From Apiotrichum sp. Y4204 (lineage: Eukaryota > Basidiomycota > Tremellomycetes > Trichosporonales > Trichosporonaceae): a stretch of 64,000 nt of DNA. Position 1 is the first letter of the stretch; each line of letters begins with the position of its first letter. A model generated the notes under the pieces. That model saw only the letters and a list, made by a program, of their open reading frames with translations. It was not told where the DNA came from and made no database searches. A program made the position numbers and the translations under genes. The stretch spans positions 352,600 through 416,599 of the forward strand of contig JAMYHL010000038.1 of assembly GCA_025531455.1 (NCBI GenBank). The letters run 5' to 3'. Of this stretch, positions 1-12,957 are shown piece after piece.

Positions 1-1
1 C

Positions 2-1471
2 CCTCCCTCCATCTCTATTCCTTTCCCGCCTTTCGGAGGGAAAGAGGCTGCAGCGCCGCTGCCGCCGCCTCCTCCTCCGCCATCCCTGACGAGTAGGGCT
101 TGCACTCGTGCCGGAACGCTCGTGCGTTCGCACCCGCTGGTGTGCTCAGCTGGCTTTGCCGTTGCCTTGACTGTCGGTGTCGGCACCGTCGGTGTCATCT
201 CCGGTGTTGGTCCGTTTGCGCCGTACGCGAAGGAGTGGCGGCTCAGACGCCGCTTTGGCACAAGGGGTGTCGTTGAGGATGGCATGCTGAAGGAGGCTGT
301 TGGTACGTTGGCTCTGAACTGAATCTTTGATCCTCGCTCACCTGCAGTCATCCTTGCTCCGTCTAACACCCCGCCCCTCCTCGTTCCCCTAGCGGCGTCG
401 CTCCTCAAGGCCGGCTACGTTGTGCTGATTGCGGTCCCGCACGTCAAAGAGGCGGAAGCGGTCGAGCGCCGCCTGTCGGGCCTCGCCGAGAAGTCGGCCC
501 TCCGCGTTCTCATCTACGACCCAGAAGACCCTGCGACTTTCCCTCCTTTCCATCGTTCACTTCTGGCCACACTCACGCTCCGCTTTGCGGCTCCTGGTTC
601 GGGGCGTGGAGGGGGATACGCCGCAGGTGACCCATACAACCCGCAACCGTCTCATCTTCCCCACATTCACGCTTTCGTTTCCATGTACCCTCTCAACCCG
701 TCACCGCCCGTCCAGCCTGGTGCTCTTCCGGCCCTCCCAACACTAGTTGCTCCTGGTTTGGACGGAAAAACACCTAAGCTTATAACACTTTACCCCGCCA
801 CTTCCGTCCTCACGTCTCCTGATACTTTCGCGTCCCAAGTGCTTTCCAGAAATCACAAGCTTCTTGCGGCGAACCTCGCGGCCTCCTCCAACGCCCGTGT
901 TGTGTCGGTCTACATCGGCCAGGTGACTCTCCCATCGCTTCCCGCAATTATCACTGAGAGCCGTGCTCTTTCGCGCCGCGAACTGGCCCGCCAGCGTCTG
1001 CGCGAGGCAGCAACGACACCCACGGCAACCTTGTCGCTTTTGCGCGACATGATGGTGGGAGGGGTTTCGTCTGTCTATCGCCGGGTTCTTTACACGTTTG
1101 GCGTCGGCACAGCAGCTCAGGACTACGGCGCATTCGAGTCGCGCTTCCTCTCGATTGTCAAGTCTCGCTGCGGCTCCAACTTCTACTTGGGCCAACGCTC
1201 ATGGCTGCCCACGACGCTTTCCCTGCTTCCCGCACGCGTCCTTCCTCGTGTGACAGCGCTTCTTCCCCCACTCCCCTCCGAGACGGGCCCTGCACCACCC
1301 CCGCCGCCCAAGGCTTTTGCGTCTCGTAGCGCCAGCACGTCGCGGAGCACCTCCTCGTCTGACCACGAGGGTGGAGAGGATCTTGCGTCGTCAATCCACA
1401 CGACCGGCACGAATCAGAGCTCGGCCGACAGCAGTGGCCTCGACGGCAGCTGGGTTGGGCTGGAAGCATAG
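2..1471 (+). CDS. DUF1776-type NAD(P)-binding Rossmann-like protein, 5' partial
   Basis: Two exons are visible: 2..302 and 393..1471, joined over a 90-nt GTACGT..CCCTAG intron. The first exon is open from the window edge, so the start codon lies outside; about 459 residues are seen. The exon junction reads through SLLKAGYVVLIAV and then a region about residues of one Rossmann cofactor (VKEAEAVERRLSG, RVLIYDPED). Further on come a helix/strand pattern (LITLYPAT, VVSVYIGQVTLPS) and the C-terminal NFYLGQRSWLP region. This arrangement matches the fungal DUF1776 family, a degenerate short-chain-dehydrogenase-like group related to yeast Pbr1, whose biochemical role is poorly defined. The N-terminus is Pro-rich and there is a hydrophobic stretch (residues about 50-70) that could be a membrane anchor. 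The tail is Ser-rich and probably disordered. Family call is by motif memory; function is not assigned. Confidence 0.72.
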
Positions 1472-4400
1472 AGCGGCCCACGTATGAACTGGTAGAGGTG
1501 AGAGTGTCACCCCTTGTTCACTTATGGAGAAAGGCCACTTGTCAAAAGTACGTTGGCGCAATCGCGATCTATCGAAGCAATCAGAATCATGCATAGGGGA
1601 ACGCAATGTATTACGGCGCCTGTATGAATGCAGTTAACTCGACGTTTAGTGAAGGCAGGGCATTTTTTACTGGTCTTCATATGCGCTTCTTGCTGCTTTG
1701 GTTTCGACCAGGAACTGGTAACATGGGAGAGTTGCACTAGAGAAACAAACGATCGTCCTCCGGTACAGTACAAGGAACACGCACCTTATATGCTCCGGGG
1801 GGTCTGGGCTCTAGCTTTATGGACTAGCTGTGAAGTCCTTAAAATTCTGAGGGGACAGCAATACCATACTCACCAGGAAGGTGGCTGATGCGATCCGCGG
1901 AAGGGGGTCAGAACGTCCAAGGTGGCTTTCTACAGCACGTCTTTGAAGGCGCTATCCGCACCTTGGAAAGGTCAGCATGTTCTCGCCGCGCACAGATACC
2001 CAGCGGGCCGTCACACGCACACTACGGTCTGTAGCGTCAACCGCCATTCAGAACTTACAGAGAAGGTCCGACATTCTCGTGTAGGGGCTGCGGATGATCT
2101 CAGCCCATTTGCAATACACGGCGCTGGCTGATGAGTCACACTGGAATCTTTGTATGCACGCAGCATTTGCGTTACTCCAGTGGTTGGACTTCGAGAGCCG
2201 TATCGTAGGTGACGGGCCAACGAGTTCACCAGCCGTTGTGCCACTGATAACACAGACAAAAGTGCAGTTGAGTATGTACACAGCAGCTGCCTTTCCAGCA
2301 TGTCCAACACGGGATCTCGCGCCTCTAGTGACACCCGGCCCAGTGATGCAGGCGATCCAGGCGACGCGCCGCCCAGGGTGCGGGGTGCAGGGTACCTGTG
2401 GGACTCCTGTACTCGTGAGACTAGTGCGGTTGTGGTGCCTGGACTCCGGACGCCCGGAACTGGCTCTATCTCGAGGCACTGCCAAAACATTTAAGGTTCG
2501 CGCCTCCGGCACCGAGAGTCTGGGTTGGGGCCATAGGGGAGTCGTCATCCCGGGCGCTGGCGCGCGCGCAGCTGGGCTGAGTGGGACTTGAACTGCGAGA
2601 AGCTCTTATAGCGACCGCCCGAATGCGATTTGCAAACTGAGACACAGGTGTTAGTCGGAATCAGGGTTGGACAGAGCTGACATCGTAACGTGAGTTGCCG
2701 GGAGGCCATGCACGGACAGACGAAGGGGGCAATATGGTATCAAGGTGGTCGGTAGGCAGCTAGGCAGCTCGCCACGGTCAACGAGGTTTCTGGAACGCAG
2801 CCCTCTGCTTGCAGTTTGGGTTCACGCAACGCTTGGAGTAGCGGATGACAGGCCGTGAGTCTGGGCATCTTGGTCCGATCTCCTGGTACGCTCGATTTAG
2901 TCTCCTCTTTGCCCGACAGCGTCGGGGTGGCGGTGGCGGTGGCGGTGGCGCCACATTATGCCCCGCGGGTGGGAAATGAGGCAAGCCCAAGTGCGAGTAG
3001 GGCAAAGGATTAAAGGAGGGTGTCAGACGGGAGCGCAACGCGCCGCATCACGGCATGCGGATCTGCAGGGCAAGGGCTGCGGCGAAGGACAGGCCAGTAC
3101 CATATTCCACCATGTTCCTTGTTGCTGGGCCGACTTCCGGTCCCGTCGTCCCCAGCGTTATGGGATATGGGAATGAGTCGTGGGAGTGGGACGGGAACCT
3201 CGGCCACGGACACATTCGTTTGGGGTACAGGGTGTGACTTTGGTCCTACCAGAACGAGATGGAGAGTGCGACTGCCAGTGATTTGGAAACGTAAAACCGT
3301 GGTCTTCTGGAAGCAACAATAGAATATGCGTGTACGCAGCCTTTGAGTCCGAAATTCTCGCCCGTGACCGAGCCTTTGGTGTAAAGGGTATGCAGCCCAC
3401 CGAGGTTTTCTCTAACCTCGGAGGACCATTCGCCCACCACGCGAGTTGTCGCCATGGGCTCTCATACGATTGTCCTGAGTCCTGGATCCTGGAAGCGGAA
3501 GTGGCGTGGTGGTACCATGCTCGCGGTGACCCAAGGGCCTAAACGCCCAAACCTTAATTCGCCACTTCGCGACAACCGTGTGGTGCGGGAGGCATAGCGT
3601 GAGGACGGAGACAAACTGAGGGCCTGCAGACCGAAACTAGCGAAATCGGCGGAAAGCTCCAAACATCCCAGGTCCTGGGCCAGAGAAAAGCTTTCTGGCT
3701 CCCGACAATCCAGATTCAGCAGGTGTGTCGCCTCACAATGGGTCACCACGGAGACATATCCATTAGTCTTATTGGGACCAGGGCGGTGAGGGTGACGGGG
3801 CCACATTCAGGATTCTGGCACAGAAAATAAGGTTTGCACCAACCCGACTCGACGCTTCGACCAGGCCCGCCAATCCAGATCACTGGAGTACGTCAACATG
3901 TGGGCACTATCCCCCCTCCGGGCCGAAGGGATCGCGCAGAGAGACTAAAACGCAAAACCATATCCAAATTCAGTCTTCGAGCCAGTACTGGTGTTCTTGA
4001 GTTCGTCGTGCACGATACTGTTGGGTCGGTGGGAACGACTTCGGTTTCAAACACACCTCGCTAGTCCACTCTTATTATCTATGTGACGAGACAGGCGGCT
4101 GGGGTCGTTGGTCATCAGGCACGTTGTATGTTGAACGTTGTCTTGCTGCTAATGCACTGGGCGCTGATGACAGGTCCTTGGTTGGCAACGTCGGACACAC
4201 GTTACTACTGCTGGAAACCTCAGGGGCCCTTTCGCTGGGATTTTGCGAACTGTCATTGGCGGCTGATGCTCGCCGGTGCAGCCCATAACGACCACACTCG
4301 TAACAGACGCGCAGCAGAACGGGGATACGTTGCGGACACAACCCTGTCCAAGTCTCCAACGCTAGCCATCTGGTTGGTTCTGGGAACGTGCCAGTATACT

Positions 4401-7400
4401 TCAGCTTCACGCACAGCCGCAGCTGTTGTGTCAGGTTTGGGTTAGTGTTTAGACTGGATCTGGCCGGCCTTCTCGTCACAACGCCTGTGTTGGTCAAGCA
4501 TTGAGCAATCCCGCCCAGTAGAGTGTAGTCCAGTCTGATCAAGTTCGGGTTCTCTACTGTCGTTAGGACGTCTGCGGTCCAAGATCGCACAGCGGCCTGA
4601 AGTAAGCACAGGAACAGCTCCACAGTTGGAGTGGTAACGACCGGTTTCGAGATTGTGTTGCCCTGGGTCGAGTATCGAGCACAAACTCTATACCAGATGC
4701 CCCTTTGGGTCGAGAGATCCCAGGGCCCGATACCAAAGCGCAGAAGGGAGCCAAGAGTTCAGGCGTGCGACGCTGCTGCCACCATCCCGTACCTGTTGTC
4801 TTGCGGATCAGCCGACCTGTTCAATTCCAAGGCGGGGGTCGGGGGAGGTGGTGCAGAAGGGATCGAAGGTATCGTGCACCGTGACATCGTCATATATCGT
4901 TGCTTAATCTTCCCCGAGCCGATGCGTTTGATCATCCACAATCTCCGTCACTGGCTCCGAGTGTCCCCTTCCTTTGGTGATCTGCGGATGATTTGCCCCT
5001 ACTTTTGATCCGCGGACAAATCCCTTTTCAAAGGCCACTCGTCCCGGGTTCCACCTGTCGACGACAGACCACGAGCGACAAACTTTGCACAGCATGTACA
5101 GGCTGCGGGCCTGCGGGACACCAGAACAGACGAGGAAGGCCAGGGAGAAAAGATCTCATACTCCCTCAGGCCTCAGGTAGCCAGAGATCCAGAGAGCCAC
5201 AGAAGGACGGAAGGGCGCACAGGGACACAAAGGGGGAGAATGAGACCCGTGCGAGCAACGCAGAAAGGACGGTACGACGGCCCAGCATAAACCACCGCAT
5301 CGGGGCGCAGATCTCTCCCCAGACATGGCGACAGACAGGTGACTGTTTTGTGATGTGTTGTTGCGTTACACCCCCAAACGATCAAACGACCCGATACTGG
5401 TTTGTGGGTCAGGGCCCAACATACTCTGGTACTCCGATACGCTGGTACTCTTGTCTGGTGATATGGTGCTCCAACCACCTTCTCGTCCCGCTTTCTCAGT
5501 GACCGTCTAAACAAGCTGCTGCTGCTGCCGTCGCCGCTGTTGTTGTCCCCCCTGGGGCCATTATGTCGATGCTCCAAAGTCCATCTGTAGGCCGACCTTA
5601 TTCTTGTCTGGGGAAACAACTGTCATCGGGCTGTTTTGAAACCCCGTTCTTGTTTTCCCTACTTCCCTTTACCAAGCCCTATCTCGCCTCTGTGGGCCGT
5701 GGACACTGTTGCTTCAGGTTACAAGAATTAGGCTCAGGCAGACCCCAGTTCAAAGTAACGTTGAATTACATATATTACTTCACCGACAACGGGCACGAGA
5801 CCGCAGCTCTGGGGTCTCGGCATCCCTGAGCGCTTCCAACACATGCCGGCACAGGTGCCGGAATAACTGCCTGTCGTGTAGCCCAAAGCTTGAAGTAGTT
5901 CGCCTGTAATCGTCAATCAGATCGACAGACGCCACATAACCCGTACCAGACCGAGTTCACAGAAAGTCACGAAGCGTAGCCTAGCGTACTGGTGATGTAA
6001 ACGGGGCCTGCCTGCCTGCGGGTCGGCTGACAGTGGGAGACGCATGTCGGCATTATTCACAGTTCTGACCTCACCCGCCACCCGCGTCCCATCCGTTTGT
6101 TGTTGTCATTCGTTGCTCATGTGGGCCCACTACTAGCAATCAGATCGTTTGATCGGATCTCTTGCGCGCTCTGATCGTCGTCTAGACGCCCGTGGCTGGT
6201 GCGGCCTGCGTGGCTCCACGGCTGGTCGACTATAGCCTTTCGCCAGAGGAACAACTGGGCCACTCATCCTGATTTGATTCTCGTCATTCCCAGTCGACCC
6301 GGGGACTTGGTTTTCGATTTCGACCAGTTTAAGCTCAAGATGATGGAGTAAGCGAGGTCCCGGCTTTGTGTCACCATTGGCGCCACCGGCTCGTAGGGGT
6401 TGTACCGCACCTTAATTTCTCTTTCGGCCCCGTCGGTCTTGGACCGGAGTGGGCCCGGATATCATGCCGCTAGGTAGCATCCTTTCAATACTACTCCTTG
6501 GCCCCAAGGTTTAATATACTCAAATGAAATTCCGTTATACCGTGATGCGCCACCCACACCTGCTGACTGGGGCTTGTCCATCCATGCTACACAGCACACA
6601 CTTGTGGGACATGGATTCCCTGCAGGCGTAATACCTCGTACCCTGCCGCGTTGCCGCATGCCTCGTTGCAATTCAGTTCAGAGCATGGTAACGCACGCCA
6701 CATCGCTCACGAGATGACGGGTGGTGTGTGCCCTGGGGCCTGTTGTTGCAGGGTTCTGTTCTCTTCCCATGTTGGTCCAAGCACTCGGATCCCAACTGGG
6801 CCCTCGTAGTGAAGACTAGGTTTGGGTCCTGGCCACAGGAGACGACTGATTCATGTTTAGGTGAAACTTTGTTGTGGTTCCCGCTCTTGCCCTGGTGTTG
6901 TTCGCCGCCAACTTCCACAGCTCCTCGCAAAGAGCCCGAGATCTCAAGTGCTGCTGCGACATGCGGCGAAGATGTTTCCTGTCACGGTCGCTGTCGCAGG
7001 ATCCCATTCGTGTTAAGTTGAGCGGGCGGGCACAAAGGGCTTTGGCTCATCCACCTCCACATGATCTCCGCATGATCTTGTCTCTGAGCATAAATGATAG
7101 GGTTTCCGTTGCGGCGAGCTATTAGTAACAATAGTGGCAAGTGGGTCCGACCTGCGAACACGACAAGTGGGAGAGACACGCTCGATGTGTCAGAGTCTGA
7201 TCCTTGTTACTTGTTCTGTTGCTTGAATCCGGGCCATATTATTAGGTTTTGGTGGGTGTTGTGCCTTCTCCCTTGTCTTGTTCTGCGGTGTCAGCTGCGT
7301 GTGATCAAGGACCAGGGGCTCAGCACCAGGTCCGGCAGGAGCAGACCACTTGTTGCGGAATCCCTTTGGTCGACCCAGAGTCGGGCTAGCATGGTCTGGA
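1472..7400. other. gene-empty stretch (about 5.9 kb)
   Basis: I read both strands and all frames and found no reading frame that resembles a known family or that can be extended by splicing. Open frames are short and overlap on opposite strands, as expected by chance. There are small GGC and CTG trinucleotide patches (about 2930-2955 and 5517-5550). No rRNA, convincing tRNA, transposase, reverse transcriptase or terminal repeats were seen. It may hold regulatory DNA or a non-coding transcript upstream of the velvet gene. Confidence 0.5.
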
Positions 7401-7779
7401 AGACGACGGGATGAGAGACAAAGGGCAGGGAAGGAGAGGTTATCATGGCCTAGGCGCCTCGGACGACAACAACAGAGCCCAGCGGACAGGGGGAAGGGAA
7501 AGGGACAGGATTTTGGGAAAACGGCCGTTCCTGGCTCGACAGGGGATTGTGTCGTACTCTTTTCCCTCTGGCCGAATGCCTGCCTCTACCACAAAAGCCA
7601 AAACCCACCCTACTTACTGGATGTGGCTGCGGCTCTGGTCTCGTCCCTTTGCCGCTTGCCGTCTGCCGCCCTGCCCGCCTGCCGCCAGCCGCCTCTTGTG
7701 GTTGCTCTGCGCTGCGCGTCCTGTTCTTTCTTTTGGTGGTTTCGTCGTCGTCGTCGCCGTCGCCCGGTCGTCAATCGCC

Positions 7780-8735
7780 AACACCACCCACAACCCCCCC
7801 TCCCTCCTCTCGCCTCTCCCTCCTCATCCATTCCCAACTCCTTCTCTCGACTACCAACTGTCGAGCAAAACTGAAGGTCCACTCGGATACGATACACGCA
7901 TTCCACGTAGACCTTTCCTCATCTCTTCTCCTCTTTCATCCCATCCCTTCCCATCTCATTTCATCATCGTTCATTTCATCCCCCACCACACTCGTCGCTC
8001 CATTGCTCCTTGTCCGGACGGTTCGGCTCTCACCTTGCGGCTCTGTTGTCTCTTGTGTTCTTCGCCTTTTCTCGCCCTCATTCTCCACCAGTCCGTCGCT
8101 TGTCACCATCAGCGGATCAGCGGATCACCATCAGCTTCTGGCCACACATCATCAATCACAAACCCTGAGCTCGCCTGAGGTCAACCTCTCTTCATCACCT
8201 TCTTGATTGACATCGGTACCTCTGTCCACACGCAAACCAGTGCAACAATTCATCTCTCCTCCTCGGCGCTGTTATTGACGACGCCTCGGCGCTCTTCAAT
8301 CTACACCCCTGCATCACTATTCTGTCTGTCCCACTCAAGTTTACCCACGCTCGATTGTCCAGTTCACTGCCAACTTTTGCCAAAATTCCAACGGAACGCC
8401 CCCTTCCCCATCTGTAGATCTGTCTGCTAAACGGGTAGGTTTGTCTCATCAGATCTCCAGCGTCGTCACTCCCTCTTCTCTTGCTGTTGTTTGGGTCGCT
8501 TTCGGGGTCGGGTCGACCCGGTTCCTCGCTTCTTGTCACATACCTCGCGCACCTCGCCGGTTGCGTTGATGATCGGCGTCGGCCAAGTGCTCGACAGTGC
8601 CCAGCAGCCCATACACAGCACGCCACAGCCACATTGACATTCCTCACCTCTTGTCATTCGCATCTTCTGACATAAAATATCTCTTCTCATTACGTTCCAT
8701 CTCTTATTTTGCAGAATCACTCATCAAGTTGTCCA
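7780..8735 (+). promoter_or_regulatory. pyrimidine-rich promoter/leader of the velvet gene with probable 5'-UTR intron
   Basis: From about 7780 to 8360 the plus strand is strongly C/T-rich, the usual signature of fungal transcription start regions. A donor-like GTAGGT at about 8432 and a TTTTGCAG acceptor ending at 8713 would remove a 280-nt 5'-UTR intron and place the acceptor 22 nt before the ATG at 8736. Several ATGs lie inside that presumed intron and would be removed by splicing. Start site and intron are inferred, not seen in a transcript. Confidence 0.45.
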
Positions 8736-11312
8736 ATGTCCTCCGTAGTGCTGCGGCCTTCACAGGTCCGTCCGTCATCTCGCGATCGTGAGATGACCAC
8801 CGACTCCAAACCTGAGGATCGCACTACCACCCCAAGAGTTCGCCCAGCTCAGCCGGCCCAGCCGGCCAAGAACCGCCAGTCTACATCTCCATCCATGCCT
8901 TCGCAACGTGAACCAGCTCTGTCGCCGAATGCGAGCGGCAGTTCATCAGCCAGTGCTGTGTCGGCGCCAGGTGGGACTGCAGGAGGTGTCGCCGCACCAG
9001 CTGGCGACAAGAAGGCAAGGAACAGCACCGACAAGGACTGCAAAGATAAGGAGAAGTGGGTTGAGAGCGTCGACTATGCGTACGAATACGTGCCCGTTGC
9101 GCAGAAGCGTGAAGGACGAAAGAACATGTGAGTGGCACTGAAGACTGCGACGTCACTGGGTTGGGGCGGACAGAAGCCCATGGATTGGACAATGTTACTG
9201 ATGCTTGCGAAATATACATCGCGATACACCACCCACCTTTCAACATGCAGCTCTTACGAACTATTGATGCGCCAACAGCCTCTGCAAGCGCGCATGTGTG
9301 GCGTCGGAGAGAAGTGTAAGTTAATCATTGTCGTATTTCTCTTACCGGTAGCCGACCGCCGCCCCGTGGACCCCACGCCAATCATCCAGCTCAAGGTCAT
9401 GACTAGCGACGGGGAGGATGTTACTCCAGTGGACCCTCGCAGCGAGAAGGCTGTTCGCCGTCAGAGCCCAAACGCCAATGGTACTCAGCTTTTCATGCAA
9501 AGTGAGTTTATCCCCTCGTTTATCAGATTTGAGCCGCTCACACAAGACCCCTACTACTTCCTCTTTGCCTGTCTTGTTGGCGGAGATGACCAGGACGCCG
9601 AGCTCCATGTCATTGATGACGGTCGCACTCGCTTCCTGACTGGTACTCCGGTTTCATCGCTCTACCACCTGAAGGACATCGACAACAAGGACGCGGCTTT
9701 CTTTGTGTTCCCTGATCTTGGTGTCCGAAAGGAAGGCAGGTATAAGCTTAAGCTCACGTTGTTTGAAATCGTCGACCAGGAAGTTTACTACTGCACGACG
9801 GTTCACACTCATACGTTTTCCGTGTATTCTGCGAAGAAGTTTCCCGGTATGTCCAGGGCAACGGAACTGTCGCGGGCTTTTGCCGAACAGGGGTTAAAGA
9901 TCCGTGTCCGCAAAGACCCCAGACCAGCGGGCCGCAACAAGCCCAAGCGCAAAAGTTCCGCACAGTCTGATGATGAAGACGACTACCTCCGCAAGCGGCC
10001 CCGTCCGCCTCTCACCCATCCTGGCTATCCCATGGACGCCCGTGGATACCCAGCGGAGGCCTACCCAGTCCAGGGAGGTCCTGCCTATCCTCCCTACGGA
10101 CCGATGGCACCTCCCCCGCCCCCGTTTGACCCTCACCGTCCTCCGTCCTCTGGCGGTGCTCCTCCTCCCCATGTTGCGGGCTATACCCATCAGTACGGTT
10201 ATTCGTTTGGCCACGGGAGACCTCGCCACCTTCCTTCCAACTATCCTCCCGACTTTTATGGGTATCCGCCAGGCCCTCCTGGCGGGCACCTCGACCCGCG
10301 GTACGATCGGGATCGTGACATGCCTCGCGATTCTCGTGATCCTTACGGCCGCGAGGTCCTCCACCCTCGAGACATTCGTGACCCACGCGATATGCGCGAC
10401 CCCCGCGAATACCCTCGCGAAATTTCAATGCCCCCTCGCGACATCCGGGACCCTCGCGATCCGTACCACGACATGCGCGACCCCCGTGAGGCGCCCATGC
10501 ATCCTCGCGACCACCACGCTCGCGAGGTGTCCATGCCTCGTGATCCTCGCGACATGCGTGAGGTGTCAATGCCACTTCGTGATCACCGCGACCAGCGAGA
10601 CATGTCTATGCCCCCTCATGACTTCCATCCAAGGGATATCGACATGCATCACCGCGAAGTATCCTTACCCCCGAGGGATCACCGAGATATCCCCCGCGAT
10701 ATCCCCCGCGATATCCCCCGAGAGCACATATACATGGGTCGTGGGGGATCGCCGCCTTATCATGCGCCTCGCAGCGCCGGAGCGGTTCCTCCGCCCCCAC
10801 TGCACCCTATGGACCGCCACCGTCCTACGACAGCGCCAGGACCAGGCCCTCTCCCCCGTGGCCCCGATCCGCGTGCTGACCTTCGCGCCGATCCTCGCGC
10901 CGATCCTCGAGCCGATCCTCGCGCGGATATGCGTCCTGAACTTCGTGTCGACCCTCGCATGGATCCTCGTGCTCACCTGCGCGTCGACTCCCACGCGGAT
11001 CCCCGTATGGACCCCCGTATGGATCCCCGTATGGATCCCCGTATGGATCCCCGTATGGATCCTCGGGACGCCCGTGCCCCGGAGCTGCGTGATCCCCGCT
11101 CTGTCTCTGGTCCGATACGTCTTCCCCCACTTCCTTCGCGTATTGACGGCCCGCCCAGTCTCGGGGCATACGGCCGTGACCCGCGAGATGACCGTCCCGG
11201 CTCGGGTTGGAGTGGCAGCGATGGCCGCCACAGTCACCCAAGTGCGCGTCCCAGTCCGGAGCCGAAGCCTCCCATGGGTGGCCGCATGGGTCTTGGCCAT
11301 CTCGTCGACTAA
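8736..11312 (+). CDS. velvet-domain transcription regulator with Asp-Pro-Arg repeat tail
   Basis: Exons 8736..9127, 9251..9315 and 9352..11312 give 805 residues. The velvet domain (about residues 132-342) is clear: YELLMRQQPLQARMCGVGEK continuing into DRRPVDPTP, then FPDLGVRKEGRYKLKLTLFE, then FSVYSAKKFPGMSRATELS. Velvet proteins (VeA, VelB, VosA) are fungal nuclear regulators that couple light and development to secondary metabolism and bind DNA through an NF-kappaB-like fold. The small middle exon carries the start of the domain, which supports the splicing. After the domain comes a basic patch (NKPKRKSS, a likely nuclear signal), a Pro/Tyr-rich stretch, and about 260 residues built from DPR, RDP, DPRM and IPRD units. 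An internal ATG at 8793 is an alternative start. Which velvet subfamily it belongs to I cannot tell. It stands alone after a long empty region, which suggests an extended regulatory region. Confidence 0.93.
10677..11062 (+). repeat. in-frame tandem repeats inside the velvet gene
   Basis: Three kinds of 12-bp unit occur in frame: GATATCCCCCGC three times near 10685-10722, a GATCCTCGCGCC-like unit near 10890-10925, and CGTATGGATCCC about five times at 11003-11062. They encode IPRD, DPRA and DPRM respectively. Because units are multiples of three, copy-number change would alter length without breaking the frame. Confidence 0.85.
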
Positions 11313-12957
11313 GCATCGGCCGTCTAGTGATAATGTGTCTTTAGTAAACCTCCTGTGTGCGTATTGGCCACCATCAAGCGGTAAACATATCTGTGATTGG
11401 ATTCGTTCCATTAGAATTATCTTTTGTATCATGCATAGTTGTGAGCGGACTGGCAGTGCAGCCATGGGTCGCATAAGCAAGGTGCCATCGAATAGCTGGT
11501 TAATTCACTTGGCCTTCTGTCAAGTGCAGGCAACAACAGTACAACAGTGGGTGGCCGGGGATACATCTGGAAACATCTGTACCAGGCTTCGCATGACGTC
11601 ATTGTGCTTGGCCTTGTTTTTATTTGAATTATTGGTCTGATTTTTTGTGTGCATTTTATTTTTTTGATCAGGGAGGAACGGTTGCCGGTCGACATATCGA
11701 CATACTGTGTTGTGTTAATTAAATAAGGATTTTAATTATAAACGGTCGTGTGATTTTTTGGTTCATTTGCTTTGACGACGCGGCGCCGTGGCGGCTGACA
11801 CGCTCCACGCGCTCCACAGATCCATTCTGCCATTCTGTATCCGTGCATCCAGCTTCCAGAGATCCAAGGGGTACGACGCCAGAAGATTGAGTGGGATCTA
11901 TCTAGAGCTCTGGAGATCTGGAGATCATGGACAGGAACGCGTGAACAGAGTCTCCTCGTTGGTCCGTCCGGATTTATGATACCAGCGAGTTGTGCCACCC
12001 GGTGGCGGTGTAGCTACTCGCGGCTTGTCTGGTGGGCGGCGAAATTAGATCCAGAACTTCAGAAGCAGCAGGGGACTTCGCCCCGTTCTCCCTGCCAAGC
12101 AGCCTACGACCCTTTGAACGCAGGTATCTATCTCCTCAGACCTTGAAGCTTGAGACGCCTGCCGTACTGCTGCGTTCTCACCAGTGCAAAGAGCACGCTG
12201 GAACAACCGTACTGTACCGCACACGTATTCTCTGCGCCACAGTACCCACATGCCCACAGTAGATGTCTGCGGAGAAGTGTTCCATCCATTGGACCCGTCT
12301 GCTCGCTTCGTTCCCGTTGTTCGATTGTGGTGCTGAGGCGAACAGTAGTATGGTAGCAGCCTTGAGTCACGGCCAGGCACGGGCTGGCGGCTGTTAGCGA
12401 GTCGGTAGTTCGGTAGACCCTCATTCCGAGCCCTTTTGCAGTGGCGCAATTACAGCGCGGCGCAGCTCGGCGTCGCATCGGCGTCGCCCGTCGCCGAGGG
12501 TACGTCCACGTCCCCACGTGCTCGCTTGCACTTTTTTGTCGCTGGCGTTCTGGCCATCTCGGAATCAGGGGCCACAAGGTGTCTCTCATAAGTCCTCAGG
12601 CCGTGATCATCCGTCTGTGGTGCTACTGTGGCCGGTGTGGGGCCGTCATCCGGGTGCCGAGGGCCCGGCTCCCGGCCCTTAACTACAGCCAGGCCACAGA
12701 TTGCAAGCAAGCGCCCGGCGTACTGGCTCCTTTTGCAGGTTTCTTCACTCACAGTAGTAGTTGTCTTGGCCTCGGGCAGTCAGGTGGATGAATGCATATG
12801 GATCAGTGTCTCTCTCTCTCACACATCCATCTATCACTCTCCTTGATACGACGTCTCGAGCACAGCGCGCGTGTCTAGGCGGATAGGATAGCGGCTCCGT
12901 CTGGGCACAGACGAACACAACACGCAGAGTAGAATTTCAAACCCACATTCGTTCATC
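11313..12957. other. intergenic, no gene seen
   Basis: No coding frame is supported. The part just after 11312 is A/T-rich, with T-runs at about 11640-11670 suitable for 3'-end formation of the velvet transcript. The last 200 nt before 12958 contain CT repeats (about 12811-12845) and probably the promoter and leader of the next gene. Confidence 0.5.

Noticed and set aside
2580..2650. tRNA-like GTTCAAGTCC box on the minus strand
   Set aside because: The T-arm stem does not pair, and no matching D-arm, anticodon stem or acceptor stem could be drawn.
4075..4623. 182-residue minus frame in the empty left region
   Set aside because: No family resemblance, no promoter or splice support, overlapped by equally long frames on the other strand.
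7411..8206. Ser/Pro-rich plus frames of 219-255 residues
   Set aside because: Two overlapping frames from C/T-rich leader DNA; no conserved motif, and the region ends in the velvet gene leader.
10665..11480. 271-residue minus-strand frame with HTGIHTG repeats
   Set aside because: Antisense of the same tandem repeat; repeats open all frames.
9904..11640. 578-residue plus-strand frame inside the velvet gene
   Set aside because: Shadow of the repetitive velvet exon in another frame; Arg/Ile/Leu repeats mirror the same 12-bp units.
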